From contig NZ_MIET01000034.1 of assembly GCF_003590335.1 (NCBI RefSeq), positions 186,001-250,000 of the forward strand: a stretch of DNA of 64,000 bases, given 5' to 3'. Positions 46,499 through 55,993 of this stretch are shown piece after piece; position 1 is the stretch's first letter; every line of letters starts with the position of its first letter. Position numbers and translations under genes: made by a program. A model generated the notes under the pieces. It saw nothing but the letters and a program-made list of their open reading frames with translations, was not told where the DNA came from and searched no databases. The stretch is from Pseudoalteromonas sp. MSK9-3 (lineage in GTDB: Bacteria > Pseudomonadota > Gammaproteobacteria > Enterobacterales > Alteromonadaceae).

Positions 46499-47478
46499 TG
46501 AAGCGCACTGGTTTTTCAATTCTTGAATTAATGATTTCGATGTTTATTGGTGCTTTGATCTTAGGGGGGGTGATAGCCACTTACGTCAGTATGAAAGTAA
46601 CCACGAGAGATACAATGGCAATTGGAGAAATGCAAGAAACCGGCAGATTGGCATTATCTATTTTACAGCGAGATATAGAACAAGTGGGTTTTTGGGGGAC
46701 CTTTTATGATGAAGAGTTTACAGATGAAAATGTCGAGAGCCCTTCTAATCCAAGTGGTGACTGCTTTGGTGGGATTAACAATGGCAGCTTCCCTGACTCC
46801 ACGCCTTCTAATTTTCGCTCTATTTATGCGGAGGTGTCTGATGGTTCTAATGTACTTAGCTGTATTTCGGATAGTGTTGAAGACACCGATGTATTGCAAT
46901 TAAAGCTACTCGAAGGAAACCCTATCGATGTTGCGTCCACAGCCACAGATTCAAATCGATATTATTTTATTGCCGATCAAGAGCGGGCTGAGTTTGTAAC
47001 TGGTGCAGGTACCATTACATTGCCGACAGTAAATTCAACTGTTTGGCCGTATAGCCACCATGTGTACTTTCTATCAACGGAAGAGATTACCATCAATAAT
47101 GTGGCGCGAGATATACCGATATTAAGGCGTTTGAGATTAAGTACAAGTGGTATGCAAGTAGAAACCGTGATGGAGGGAATTGAAGACTTTCGTTTGGTTT
47201 TTGGCTTAGACACTGATGCTGATGGTCGTGTGAATACCTACCGTAGTACGCAGGGTATGGAAGCAGCAAACTGGGAAGATGATGATGGTATTCTGACAGT
47301 GCAAATATATTTACTCGTGAGGGCATTGGAACCCGATCCTGGTTTACAGCTAAATAGCCAAACTTACACGTTGGGGGTCGACCCAGATAGGCGCACTCAT
47401 ACGTTTTCGGATAACTTTAGACGCACGGTTTTTTCGACGACAGTGCGGTTAAATGGGGCAATGTCATGGAACATGTGA
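46498..47478 (+). CDS. pilW: Type IV pilus minor pilin PilW
   Basis: The 326-residue prepilin-like protein has the site RTG-FSILELMISMFIGALILGG with Glu at +5. This length and the region GRLALSILQRDIEQVGFWG are typical of PilW, a large minor pilin of the priming complex. The ATG overlaps the pilV stop by one base, and the end overlaps pilX by thirteen bases, so translation is coupled. Confidence 0.92.
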   Translation: MKRTGFSILELMISMFIGALILGGVIATYVSMKVTTRDTMAIGEMQETGRLALSILQRDIEQVGFWGTFYDEEFTDENVESPSNPSGDCFGGINNGSFPDSTPSNFRSIYAEVSDGSNVLSCISDSVEDTDVLQLKLLEGNPIDVASTATDSNRYYFIADQERAEFVTGAGTITLPTVNSTVWPYSHHVYFLSTEEITINNVARDIPILRRLRLSTSGMQVETVMEGIEDFRLVFGLDTDADGRVNTYRSTQGMEAANWEDDDGILTVQIYLLVRALEPDPGLQLNSQTYTLGVDPDRRTHTFSDNFRRTVFSTTVRLNGAMSWNM

Positions 47479-47945
47479 AGAAGCAACAGGGGATCGTACT
47501 TGTAACAGCAATGGTTATGATTGTAGCCGTGACCGCGGTCGCGGTAACACTTATGAGTAGCAGTAGTATTGACCTAAAAATAACCAATGCGGCGCAAGAG
47601 AGAGAGCAAGCTGAAAACTTACTAATTGGTGAAGTACAACGAGTTATACAAAGTGAAAGTAAAAAGCCGTCGGGTTCCAACCATTTCTTGATGTCGCCTC
47701 AACAATTAGAGATAGACCAAAATAAGGCATTTTCAGGCGAACATAATACCGACAATGAAATGCGTGCGTTGAATAGTGGTTCAATGCAATTGAATTGCCC
47801 AAGATCTTTTAAATATACCAAGGGAGTTATGTGCAATTTAACAGAGATAAGTACCACGGTTGAATATGGAACCCGTACACGCCATCGATTAACCGTGATC
47901 GTCGGTGTTGGTCAACAGTATATTAGCCAAAGTCAGGGGAAATAA
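47466..47945 (+). CDS. pilX: Type IV pilus minor pilin PilX
   Basis: The 159-residue protein begins MEHVKKQQG-IVLVTAMVMIVAV, a prepilin-like site but with Thr in place of Glu at +5, as usual for the GspK/PilX subgroup. The helix is followed by the ITNAAQEREQAENLLIGEVQ stretch. PilX would link PilY1 to the pilin complex. It overlaps pilW by thirteen bases and is one base from the pilY1 start. Confidence 0.85.
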   Translation: MEHVKKQQGIVLVTAMVMIVAVTAVAVTLMSSSSIDLKITNAAQEREQAENLLIGEVQRVIQSESKKPSGSNHFLMSPQQLEIDQNKAFSGEHNTDNEMRALNSGSMQLNCPRSFKYTKGVMCNLTEISTTVEYGTRTRHRLTVIVGVGQQYISQSQGK

Positions 47946-47946
47946 T

Positions 47947-50900
47947 ATGAAAAACGTTATTTTATTTTTTATTTGTTTTATAAACACAGCTGTGTTTGCT
48001 GAAGACATAGAACTGTATGTGAAGCACAATATTGATATTGACGAAAAGCCCAGAGTGATGCTTATTTTCGATACCTCCGGGAGTATGGCGTTTTCAAGCA
48101 GGACAGGGCGTAGTTGTGGCTATGACTATTACCGGGGTCGATATAGACTGTGCTCAGATAGCCGGTTGGGCGTTGCAAAGAATGCGATTACTGACTTAGT
48201 TAATAAAAATCCTGATATTGACTTCGGCTTAATGCGCTTCAATGGCAGTAGTGGTGGTTACGTGTTAGCGCGCATTGGTGCGGCTCAGTCAACGGTAAAA
48301 TCACAAATTAATAACTTGGTCGCTAATGGCGCGACACCGCTGAGCGAAACGCTATGGGAAGCTTATCTATATCTGACGGGAGGCAGTCGGTATTATTCTA
48401 GGAATGTGCGCGGCCGAGATACCAGTATCGAAAATGGTAATTCATACCTTTCGCCGTTTAGGCAAGTATCAGGGGAACCTGAGCGTTGTGATAACGCGGT
48501 TAATATCATTTTGATGACAGATGGCGACCCCTCTAACGACAGTCAACAAAATGGGAATATCAGAAGTTTACACCAGAGCCGCTTTGGTAGTAGCGCGCCC
48601 GTATACAATGGGAACTATATGCCGGCGCTTGCTAAGTCTATTCATGGTGACAGCAACACGATAGTTGATTTGTATCCGACTACCAGTACAAAAGAAGATA
48701 CTGGGCGGGTTTACACGATTGGTTTTGGTAATGGTATGAGTAGTTCAGGCAAGAATATACTACAAAAAACGGCTGATTTAGGGGGAGGGCAGTATTTACA
48801 AGCAAATACTTCATCACAGTTATCAGAAGCATTGAATTCTGTTACAAACAGTATTCGTCAAGAAGCGGATAGCTTTGCTTTACCGGTAGCAGCTAATACA
48901 GGCAACCAAACTAAAAGTAGTGACTCTTTATATTACACGATGTTTTTACCTGAAACACATACGACGTGGAAGGGTAATATCAAAAAGTTAAAGGTAAAAA
49001 ACGATACTACTTTAATTGATATGAGCGGCAATCCAGCAATAGATAAAGATGGCAATATAGACAAAAATGCCACAACTTATTGGTCTGAGCCAGGGTCAAA
49101 AGATGGTAATGCTGTAGACAAAGGAGGAGTAAATTATCAGCTGAGTCGCCAAACAACACGAAATATATACTCGGATTTTGGGACTGCGGCGCTACACAAC
49201 TTTACTTACTCAACCGCGTTCACTCAATATGGTAATAATTTAGAAACGTTTGCAGACAAAATGAATGCTCCGGCCAGTGAGCTTGCAAGCATTATGCAGT
49301 GGGCCAGAGGCATTGACGTTAATGATGAAGATAGAGATAGCAATCGTAATGAACGTAGGCAAACTATTTTAGGCGATCCATTGCACTCTAAAATCGTATC
49401 GATAAATTACGGGACAGAAGAGAGCCCGAATATTAGGTTGTTAGTGGGCACCAATGCGGGCTTTATGCATATGTTCAAAGATAATGGCGATACGATGACG
49501 GAAAGCTGGGCGTTTATTCCTGAAAGGTTGCTTCCTGTATTAAAAGGTCAGAAAGATAAGAAAGCAGATACGAAGTTATACGGTGTGGATGGGCCATCCA
49601 CACTTTACCATGATGATAAAGATGGTGATAACTTAGTGTCTTCTGGCGACAGTGTTTGGTTGTTCTTTGGTTTGCGCCGTGGCGGAAACCAATACTATGC
49701 TTTAGATATTACCAATCCCGATTCACCTAAGTTGATGTGGGGGGGACCTATCACCGGTGGCAGTGGTGATTTTCAAATGTTAGGTCAAACGTGGGCTAAA
49801 CCGTTAGTAACACATATTGAGAAGGAAGGGGACGACCCGGTCGTTATATTTTCAGCGGGTTATGACATCAATAAAGATAACGTGTCAAAAAGCAATGATT
49901 CACTCGGGCAAGGCGTTTATATTGTTAAAGCACAAACCGGTGAATTGGTATGGTCGTTAACACGCAAAAATGGCTTTACAGGCCGACACAGTATTGCAGG
50001 AAGCGTCAAAGCGTTGGACTCTAATTATGATGGGTATGACGATCGGATGTATATGGCTGATACGGGAGGGGGTGTATGGCGTATAGATATGCCGGGGTCT
50101 AATCCAAACGACAGCAGTGAACCATGGACGCATTTTAAGCTTGCGCAACTTGCGGGTGGTAATGCATCAAATGATAGGCGGTTTTATAGTACCCCAATTG
50201 TTGCGCGTACTTATTTTAGTAAGGTGTCGGTAACTGACTCGGGGTCTACGAGCGTTAAAACTCGGAAAAAAACACCTTATGATGCCATTTTGCTGGGTTC
50301 CGGTAACAGAACTAGACCCGCATCTTCGTCAGCCGTGGATTATCTGTTTATGATAAGGGATGAGAATACGGTGACTAAATCGTTTGAAGATGATGATATT
50401 CCAGACACAATCAAGATTGGAAATTTATTTAATGTAAGCCAAGACCCATTTTCTAAGAAGTTTGCTGACTTAGATAAATTTACTGATTTAGAAGCTGACC
50501 TTGGGAGCTTTGCAGGATGGAAATATAAGTTAAGCACGTCAGAGAAATCATTGTCAGAAGCATCAGTGGCTGGCGGCGTGGCTTATTTTACTTCATTTAG
50601 CCCACCAGGCACCTCAAACAAATGTGAGGTAGAAGCGGGATCCGGAAAGCTGTATGCATTTCATCTGCATTACGGTACTAAGGTTTTTAATAAATTAAGT
50701 TTTGATACTCAAACTGCGATTGTTGAAGCACCCGAACCTTACTTTGCATGTGAAGCAATTGACGATAGTTCAGACTCAAGTACGGGTGAGTGTAATACGG
50801 TTATAAAAATAATCGTACCTCCAATAACAGATGGGTCGAGTGATGACGGCTTCGGAGATGGCGGAGTTGAAATTCCACCGGAGATACCAGATATGCCAGA

Positions 50901-51012
50901 GCTAGAGAATGGTTACTTGAAACGACCTGATCCAGCTGATCCTGGTGTATCTTTTGGGTTGGAAACAAAGCAGCTTTATATTTACAAAAGGGAAGAGAAT
51001 GATGAGAAATAA
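47947..51012 (+). CDS. pilY1: Type IV pilus tip adhesin/assembly protein PilY1
   Basis: The 1021-residue protein has a signal peptide (about residues 1-18), a von Willebrand A domain (about 33-320) with the MIDAS motif LIFDTSGSMAFS and the IILMTDGDPSND element, and a C-terminal PilY1 propeller (about 480-960) with the HSKIVSINYG and GGVWRID elements. Asp-rich loops such as DDKDGDNLVSSGD and GYDINKDNVSKSND are likely calcium sites. A Pro/Asp-rich linker ends the protein. PilY1 sits at the pilus tip, promotes extension and adhesion, and signals surface contact. ATG 47947 has AGGGGAAAT before it; the frame to 47905 overlaps pilX. Confidence 0.94.
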   Translation: MKNVILFFICFINTAVFAEDIELYVKHNIDIDEKPRVMLIFDTSGSMAFSSRTGRSCGYDYYRGRYRLCSDSRLGVAKNAITDLVNKNPDIDFGLMRFNGSSGGYVLARIGAAQSTVKSQINNLVANGATPLSETLWEAYLYLTGGSRYYSRNVRGRDTSIENGNSYLSPFRQVSGEPERCDNAVNIILMTDGDPSNDSQQNGNIRSLHQSRFGSSAPVYNGNYMPALAKSIHGDSNTIVDLYPTTSTKEDTGRVYTIGFGNGMSSSGKNILQKTADLGGGQYLQANTSSQLSEALNSVTNSIRQEADSFALPVAANTGNQTKSSDSLYYTMFLPETHTTWKGNIKKLKVKNDTTLIDMSGNPAIDKDGNIDKNATTYWSEPGSKDGNAVDKGGVNYQLSRQTTRNIYSDFGTAALHNFTYSTAFTQYGNNLETFADKMNAPASELASIMQWARGIDVNDEDRDSNRNERRQTILGDPLHSKIVSINYGTEESPNIRLLVGTNAGFMHMFKDNGDTMTESWAFIPERLLPVLKGQKDKKADTKLYGVDGPSTLYHDDKDGDNLVSSGDSVWLFFGLRRGGNQYYALDITNPDSPKLMWGGPITGGSGDFQMLGQTWAKPLVTHIEKEGDDPVVIFSAGYDINKDNVSKSNDSLGQGVYIVKAQTGELVWSLTRKNGFTGRHSIAGSVKALDSNYDGYDDRMYMADTGGGVWRIDMPGSNPNDSSEPWTHFKLAQLAGGNASNDRRFYSTPIVARTYFSKVSVTDSGSTSVKTRKKTPYDAILLGSGNRTRPASSSAVDYLFMIRDENTVTKSFEDDDIPDTIKIGNLFNVSQDPFSKKFADLDKFTDLEADLGSFAGWKYKLSTSEKSLSEASVAGGVAYFTSFSPPGTSNKCEVEAGSGKLYAFHLHYGTKVFNKLSFDTQTAIVEAPEPYFACEAIDDSSDSSTGECNTVIKIIVPPITDGSSDDGFGDGGVEIPPEIPDMPELENGYLKRPDPADPGVSFGLETKQLYIYKREENDEK

Positions 51013-51412
51013 CGCTGTTAACGGGTTTACGTTGATTGAAGTGATGATTGTAGTTGCCATTGTTGGCATACTGGCCTCCATCGCGTACCCAAATTATTCC
51101 AGCTATGTAACGCGCGCAGCACGCGCAGATGCAATGGTTATTTTGTTAGATGCAGCGAATAAACAAGAGCAGTTTTTTGTTGATAATCGCCAATACGCGA
51201 GTGATCTTGGAGACCTTGGTATCGCAACTGAAACTGAGAATGGGTATTTCACGATAAGCGTTGAGGCTGATGCAAGCAGTTTTACGGTGACTGCAACCGC
51301 TGACAGCGGCCCCGTTGCAGGTGATACCCAATGTAGGACGTTAACCATAAATGAGTTGGGCTTGAAAGGAAATACAGGCAGTGGCGATACTGATTTGTGC
51401 TGGGAACGATAA
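51002..51412 (+). CDS. pilE: Type IV pilus minor pilin PilE
   Basis: The 136-residue prepilin has the leader MRNNAVNG-FTLIEVMIVVAIVGILASIAYP with Glu at +5. The C-terminal disulfide pair is in DTQCRTL and TDLCWER. The central DAANKQEQFFVDNRQY is typical of PilE. The start may also be ATG 50999; GGGAAGAG precedes both. It overlaps the pilY1 3' end by eleven bases and closes the operon. Confidence 0.92.
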   Translation: MRNNAVNGFTLIEVMIVVAIVGILASIAYPNYSSYVTRAARADAMVILLDAANKQEQFFVDNRQYASDLGDLGIATETENGYFTISVEADASSFTVTATADSGPVAGDTQCRTLTINELGLKGNTGSGDTDLCWER

Positions 51413-51417
51413 GAGTT

Positions 51418-51948
51418 TTATAACTCACATTTTTTGGTCGCTCTTAATCTAGAGCGACCCGTTAAACTTACCGTAAGCTCTGCCCCTTGACGCGTACTGT
51501 TGTAAACATGTGTACAGTATACGAAAGTCCCATTGGTAAATCCTTTTATACTGCCATCTGGTTGAAACGTGATCGCAGCTCTTGGGTACGTAAACAGATG
51601 CGTATTGTGTACTGCATCAAGGGTGATTATTATTTCATCACTGGGTTCTAATATGCGCCAATCGCCTTTATCAATAAATATACTAAGTGATTTATGCCAC
51701 TGGCTGCGCGCACATTTATTATCGATTAGTGGGCATATAGTAATACTTTTGCCGAGCAATACGGCCTGTCCTCTGGCCAAATTTAGTGATTTCTTTATAA
51801 GGCGAAGCTGCTGTAGAGGCACATGATTTGACATGATCTCAGAGTAACTAGCTAAAGAAAGGAGTGATATTATTCCAACGATAGCAGTTGAAACAATTAA
51901 TTCGAATAGTGTAAATCCATACTGATACACTGTTGCTTTTGTCTCCAT
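51418..51948 (-). CDS. fimT: Type IV pilus minor pilin, GspH/FimT family
   Basis: The 176-residue prepilin-like protein has YG-FTLFELIVSTAIVGIISLLS with Glu at +5 and a GspH-like C-terminal domain (NLARGQAVLLGKSITICPL and QPDGSIKGFTNG). It belongs to the FimT/FimU group; which of the two names applies is uncertain. It converges with pilE, the stops only five bases apart, and follows the second GspH-type gene on this strand. Confidence 0.85.
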   Translation of the reverse strand: METKATVYQYGFTLFELIVSTAIVGIISLLSLASYSEIMSNHVPLQQLRLIKKSLNLARGQAVLLGKSITICPLIDNKCARSQWHKSLSIFIDKGDWRILEPSDEIIITLDAVHNTHLFTYPRAAITFQPDGSIKGFTNGTFVYCTHVYNSTRQGAELTVSLTGRSRLRATKKCEL

Positions 51949-52029
51949 CCATGGATCCTAAAAGTGAGCATATTATATAGTTTAGGTAACTTTATTAGAT
52001 CAGCAAACTTACGAGATAAAAACTCTATA

Positions 52030-52566
52030 TTATAAACACGTTTGGTCGCTGTCTCCTGAGTAAAACGCATTCCCTGATAATGCCAGTGTTAGTTGTTGAT
52101 TATTTTCTTCTGAGCCTGCTGGGCAATATAAAAAGCTGCCTGTTTGTGATGTTACTCTGCCGCTGCTATCAAACCGAATAGTTGCTGTTCCGCTGAATGT
52201 TAATGTGTCACCTGTTGATACTAGGTCCATGGCTCGTACCAAGGTATCTCCATCGTTATGTTGCCCGTTGTTGTCATCGTCTACAAAAACGATGATGTTA
52301 TTGCTCGACCAGTTACTTGTGCATGACATGGTGCCTCTAGCTGCGAGTTCATCCGGGTCAACAGGGCATGTTATGACAATTTCATCGCTCGTTGTTGCTT
52401 TTGCTCGAGCGAAAGAGAGTGTGCGTTTTAAGTCGAGTAAAAAAGCTTCTGCTTTATTACTTTGCGCGAGATTACTGTTGTTAAAAAATGCAATACTTGC
52501 CAGTATGCTCACAATAGCAATTGCGATCATGAGTTCAAGTAAAGTAAAGCCTCGTGTTCTTGTCAT
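52030..52566 (-). CDS. fimU: Type IV pilus minor pilin, GspH/FimU family
   Basis: The 178-residue prepilin-like protein starts MTRTRG-FTLLELMIAIAIVSILASIAF with Glu at +5, then LKRTLSFARAKATTSDEIVITCPV, a GspH domain with FRFDSSGRVT-like residues (read here IRFDSSGRVTSQTG) and a C-terminal Cys pair. The ATG follows GAGGTGTGTA. FimU is part of the minor pilin priming complex; in Pseudomonas it heads the pilV operon, while here it is on the other strand and precedes fimT. Confidence 0.86.
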   Translation of the reverse strand: MTRTRGFTLLELMIAIAIVSILASIAFFNNSNLAQSNKAEAFLLDLKRTLSFARAKATTSDEIVITCPVDPDELAARGTMSCTSNWSSNNIIVFVDDDNNGQHNDGDTLVRAMDLVSTGDTLTFSGTATIRFDSSGRVTSQTGSFLYCPAGSEENNQQLTLALSGNAFYSGDSDQTCL

Positions 52567-52650
52567 TACACACCTCAGACTGAATTAATATTTTCATACT
52601 TTAGTTTTATCATTATGACGTTGTTTTTTGTTCAGATCCAATCACTTTGT

Positions 52651-52679
52651 TTGCTAACAGTTTTAGGATTGACTAAAAT
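52651..52679 (+). promoter_or_regulatory. Candidate promoter of glnB
   Basis: TTGCTA, a 17-base spacer and TAAAAT preceded by TG (extended -10) end 31 bases before the glnB ATG. Confidence 0.55.
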
Positions 52680-52704
52680 CGACCCACTGCCAATGGAAAA
52701 TTAA

Positions 52705-53049
<345 letters not shown>

Positions 53050-53237
53050 CCTCAGCTCTGGATAAACGAATTTGCCCAATAAAGCTATTTTTCTCACTCT
53101 CGGCGTTGCTTTCATTTGTAATAGCCGGCTATTACAAATGAAAGCGCCTTGATATTGAGCAAAATATCATCATTGGATTGTAGTTAAGTTTGTTTTCAAA
53201 ACACTTTCTATTCCAAAACCCTTATCCAAACCTGAAG
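53050..53237. repeat. Dispersed MITE-like repeat, copy B
   Basis: It is the second copy of the 189-base element at 4957-5145, in the same plus-strand orientation, with its inverted ends CCTCAG-N3-TGGATAA and complement. A 38-base perfect palindrome lies at 53108-53145. Flanks are TATTTAA on both sides, which looks like a target duplication; the left one includes the glnB stop codon. There is no reading frame of its own. Confidence 0.87.
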
Positions 53238-53263
53238 TTATTTAAGTACTTTTAATAGCTTAC

Positions 53264-53287
53264 AAAAAAGCCGCGGTATAACGCGGC
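53264..53287 (-). terminator. Terminator of bamD
   Basis: On the minus strand GCCGCG-N6-CGCGGC is followed by six T, 24 bases after the bamD stop. The plus strand also has TTTTT after the stem, so it may act both ways. Confidence 0.82.
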
Positions 53288-53310
53288 ATTTTTATATCGA
53301 GTGTTTAGAT

Positions 53311-54069
53311 TTAGCGTTTATTCAAAGCGCGGGTTTGTTTTGCGTTTTCGCTTAAATCATTTAGGCCTAGCTTTTTGTAGCTTTGCTCCATTATAAGTAA
53401 TGCATCATTTAGGTAACTGCTTTGCGAGTAATGCTCTACCACGTATTTCCCACGGTTTGCAGCAGCCAAAAATGCTTCACGTTCGAAGTAGTATTGCGCC
53501 ACTTTAATTTCATAACGTGCCATGCGGTTTAATAACCACCCTAAACGCTTTTTAGCTTCAGGAATATAGGGGCTAGAGGGGTAACTTTTCACTAACGTTG
53601 ATAAATCTTGAAAAGCAACTCTTGTGCGGCTGGCGTCACGATCAGCACGGTCAACACCAAAGTATTCTTGGAATGCATTTTTATCGGCTTTGATATTTAC
53701 CAGGCCTCTCATGTAATACATATAATCGAGGTTTTTATGGTTTGGGTTAAGGCGAATAAAGCGGTCAATGGTTGCTAAGGCTTGTTCAGTATTACCGGTT
53801 TGATAATGTGCAAAAACTAAATCCATTTGTACTTGGCGTGAATATGGGCCAAATGGGTAGCGAGAGTTAATAGCACTTAAAAGTTCGATGGCTCTGGCGT
53901 AAAGGCCTGAATCTAAAGTTTGCTTAGCATCGTCATAAAGCGCTTGTGCTGATTTGTTTGGTACGCGTTCGATATTTTCTTGTTCTGGTGCAGATGAACA
54001 CGCTGCTAATCCTAAAAATGAGGCGCTTACTACGATAGCAAAGGCGCGCTTCCCTAAGTTCATTATCAT
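53311..54069 (-). CDS. bamD: Outer-membrane assembly lipoprotein BamD
   Basis: The 252-residue lipoprotein has a signal with the lipobox LAAC at about residues 21-24, then a TPR-rich fold: SAQALYDDAKQTLDSGLYARAIELL, INSRYPFGPYSRQVQMDL and DRFIRLNPNHKNLDYMYYMRGL. BamD is essential in the Bam complex that inserts beta-barrel proteins. The start is ATG 54069 or ATG 54063; AAAGG lies upstream. It is divergent from rluD, the usual order in this group. Confidence 0.96.
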   Translation of the reverse strand: MIMNLGKRAFAIVVSASFLGLAACSSAPEQENIERVPNKSAQALYDDAKQTLDSGLYARAIELLSAINSRYPFGPYSRQVQMDLVFAHYQTGNTEQALATIDRFIRLNPNHKNLDYMYYMRGLVNIKADKNAFQEYFGVDRADRDASRTRVAFQDLSTLVKSYPSSPYIPEAKKRLGWLLNRMARYEIKVAQYYFEREAFLAAANRGKYVVEHYSQSSYLNDALLIMEQSYKKLGLNDLSENAKQTRALNKR

Positions 54070-54192
54070 TTTATTTTACTACCTTTGGTGTCTTCGGCTA
54101 GGCCAAGTGAGCAAAACCGAGTAAACTATGCAATTATGCGATTCTAACCCAGTCGAGCAAAGCTTGCACTGGTAATTTAGGTAAAGTTACAG

Positions 54193-55170
54193 ATGTCAGA
54201 GCAAATTTCTCTTCAAGCTGAAGTTCCTACTGAGCTAGGTGGTAAACGTCTAGACCAGATTTTGGCGCAATTGTTCCCCGATTTTTCACGTTCACGAATA
54301 AAAACGTGGATTTTAGATGATAAAATCACCGTTGATGGTGAAATTCTTAATACGCCGAGGGAAAAACTACTCGGTGGTGAAGTGGTTGCGATTGAAACAC
54401 TGATCGAAGCACCGCGTGAATATGAAGCCCAAGATATTCCATTAAATATTGTTTATGAAGATGATGACATTTTAGTGATCAATAAATCGATGGGCTTAGT
54501 GGTGCATCCCGGTGCCGGTAACCCTGATGGCACAGTATTAAATGCGTTGTTGCATCACCACCCGGATATTATCAATGTGCCACGTGCAGGTATCGTTCAT
54601 CGTTTAGATAAAGATACTACGGGGTTGATGGTTGTCGCCAAGACGATCCAAGCACAAACTCACTTAGTTAAGAATTTGCAGGCGCGCGAAAACTTTACCC
54701 GTGAATATGAAGCCTTGTGTAATGGTACAATGACAGCGGGTGGCATGGTTGAAAAGCCAATTGGTCGTCATGCAACCAAACGAACGCATATGGCTATTCA
54801 TGAAATGGGTAAGCCAGCAATTACGCATTATCGTGTTGCCGAGAAGTTTAGGGCACATACACGTTTACGTTTGCGACTAGAAACGGGTCGTACCCACCAA
54901 ATTCGTGTGCACATGGCGCACTTAAATCATCCATTAATCGGTGATCAACTTTACGGTGGCCGACCTCGCCCACCACGTAATGCAACGCCTGAATTGTTTG
55001 CACAGTTGCGAGACTTTAAACGCCAAGCATTACATGCAATTAAACTGAGTATTGCTCACCCAATTACAGGTGAAATTATGACATGGGAAGCGCCTATTCC
55101 TGATGACATGCAAATAGTCACCGAAGCATTACGCGCTGATACAAAAGAAAATCCCGATTTGGCGTTGTAG
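54193..55170 (+). CDS. rluD: 23S rRNA pseudouridine synthase RluD
   Basis: The 325-residue protein has an S4-like RNA-binding region at the start (GKRLDQILAQLFPDFSRS) and a RluA-family catalytic domain with the active Asp in GIVHRLDKDTTGLMVVAKT. The C-terminus with RTHQIRVHMAHLNHPLIGD is typical. It modifies the helix 69 uridines of 23S rRNA. It is followed after eight bases by pgeF, as in many gammaproteobacteria. Confidence 0.96.
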   Translation: MSEQISLQAEVPTELGGKRLDQILAQLFPDFSRSRIKTWILDDKITVDGEILNTPREKLLGGEVVAIETLIEAPREYEAQDIPLNIVYEDDDILVINKSMGLVVHPGAGNPDGTVLNALLHHHPDIINVPRAGIVHRLDKDTTGLMVVAKTIQAQTHLVKNLQARENFTREYEALCNGTMTAGGMVEKPIGRHATKRTHMAIHEMGKPAITHYRVAEKFRAHTRLRLRLETGRTHQIRVHMAHLNHPLIGDQLYGGRPRPPRNATPELFAQLRDFKRQALHAIKLSIAHPITGEIMTWEAPIPDDMQIVTEALRADTKENPDLAL

Positions 55171-55178
55171 TTTTTGCT

Positions 55179-55904
55179 GTGATCCTTCCTCATTGGCCTA
55201 TTCAAGATAAAGTTGGTGCATTATCAACCACACGATGTGGTGGTGCATCGACTGGGCCATTCCTAAGTTTTAACCTAGGGTATCATGTGGGTGACGCTCA
55301 CGACATTGTTGTGAAAAATCATCACAAGCTTAGCGCTTATCTACCTGCTAAAGCCATTTGGCTTGAACAAATACACGGTAACTGTGTATGTGTCGTAAAT
55401 GAAAAAAAGCCAGTTACGCCATGGCCGCAAGCCGATGCTTTGTATACTAACGTTCGTTTGCAGCCGCTTGCCATTATGACCGCGGATTGCTTACCTATAT
55501 TATTAGCAAGCAAATGCGGTGTGGAAGTTGCAGCAGTGCATGGTGGGTGGCGACCTTTGGCTACGGGGATTTTAGCGAATACATTGGCGAAGTTTAATGG
55601 TGATCCAGATGATATTTTTGCTTGGTTAGGCCCAGCTATTGGCCCTAATGCGTTTGAGGTTGGCCCTGAAGTTGTTACGCAATTTTGTGATTTAGATAGC
55701 GCACATTGTAGCGACTTTGTTGAACAAAATACGGGTAAATATTTGGCCGATATATTCGCTATTGCGACTCGTCAGTTAGCCGAGTTGGGTGTGACAAAGG
55801 TGTTTACTGATAAATTATGTACAGTCACTGACCCTCACCGTTTTTTCTCTTATCGACGAGATGGTCAAACTGGTCGTATGGCCAGTGTGATCTGGCGTAA
55901 TTAA
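55179..55904 (+). CDS. pgeF: Peptidoglycan editing factor PgeF / laccase-domain protein
   Basis: The 241-residue protein of the YfiH family has TTRCGGASTGPF, the metal-binding DCLPIL with Cys and AAVHGGWRPL with His, and WLGPAIGPNAFEVG. PgeF corrects faulty muropeptides; relatives are also reported to be purine nucleoside-active laccase-domain proteins. GTG 55179 starts it, without a strong ribosome site; coupling to rluD is likely. It lies between rluD and clpB as in E. coli. Confidence 0.93.
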   Translation: MILPHWPIQDKVGALSTTRCGGASTGPFLSFNLGYHVGDAHDIVVKNHHKLSAYLPAKAIWLEQIHGNCVCVVNEKKPVTPWPQADALYTNVRLQPLAIMTADCLPILLASKCGVEVAAVHGGWRPLATGILANTLAKFNGDPDDIFAWLGPAIGPNAFEVGPEVVTQFCDLDSAHCSDFVEQNTGKYLADIFAIATRQLAELGVTKVFTDKLCTVTDPHRFFSYRRDGQTGRMASVIWRN

Positions 55905-55928
55905 TCCGAAGAGTTTTCAGCTTTTTGA

Positions 55929-55957
55929 CTTGAACATTTCACAAATCATACCCATTT
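55929..55957 (+). promoter_or_regulatory. Heat-shock (sigma-32) promoter of clpB
   Basis: CTTGAA, a 15-base spacer and ACCCATTT (55950-55957) match the sigma-32 consensus (CTTGAA, 13-17 bases, CCCCATNT) with a single mismatch at the first C. The start would fall near 55964, about 30 bases before the clpB ATG. Confidence 0.85.
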
Positions 55958-55993
55958 AATAACAAGTTATAGTAATAAATAGGTATATACCTT

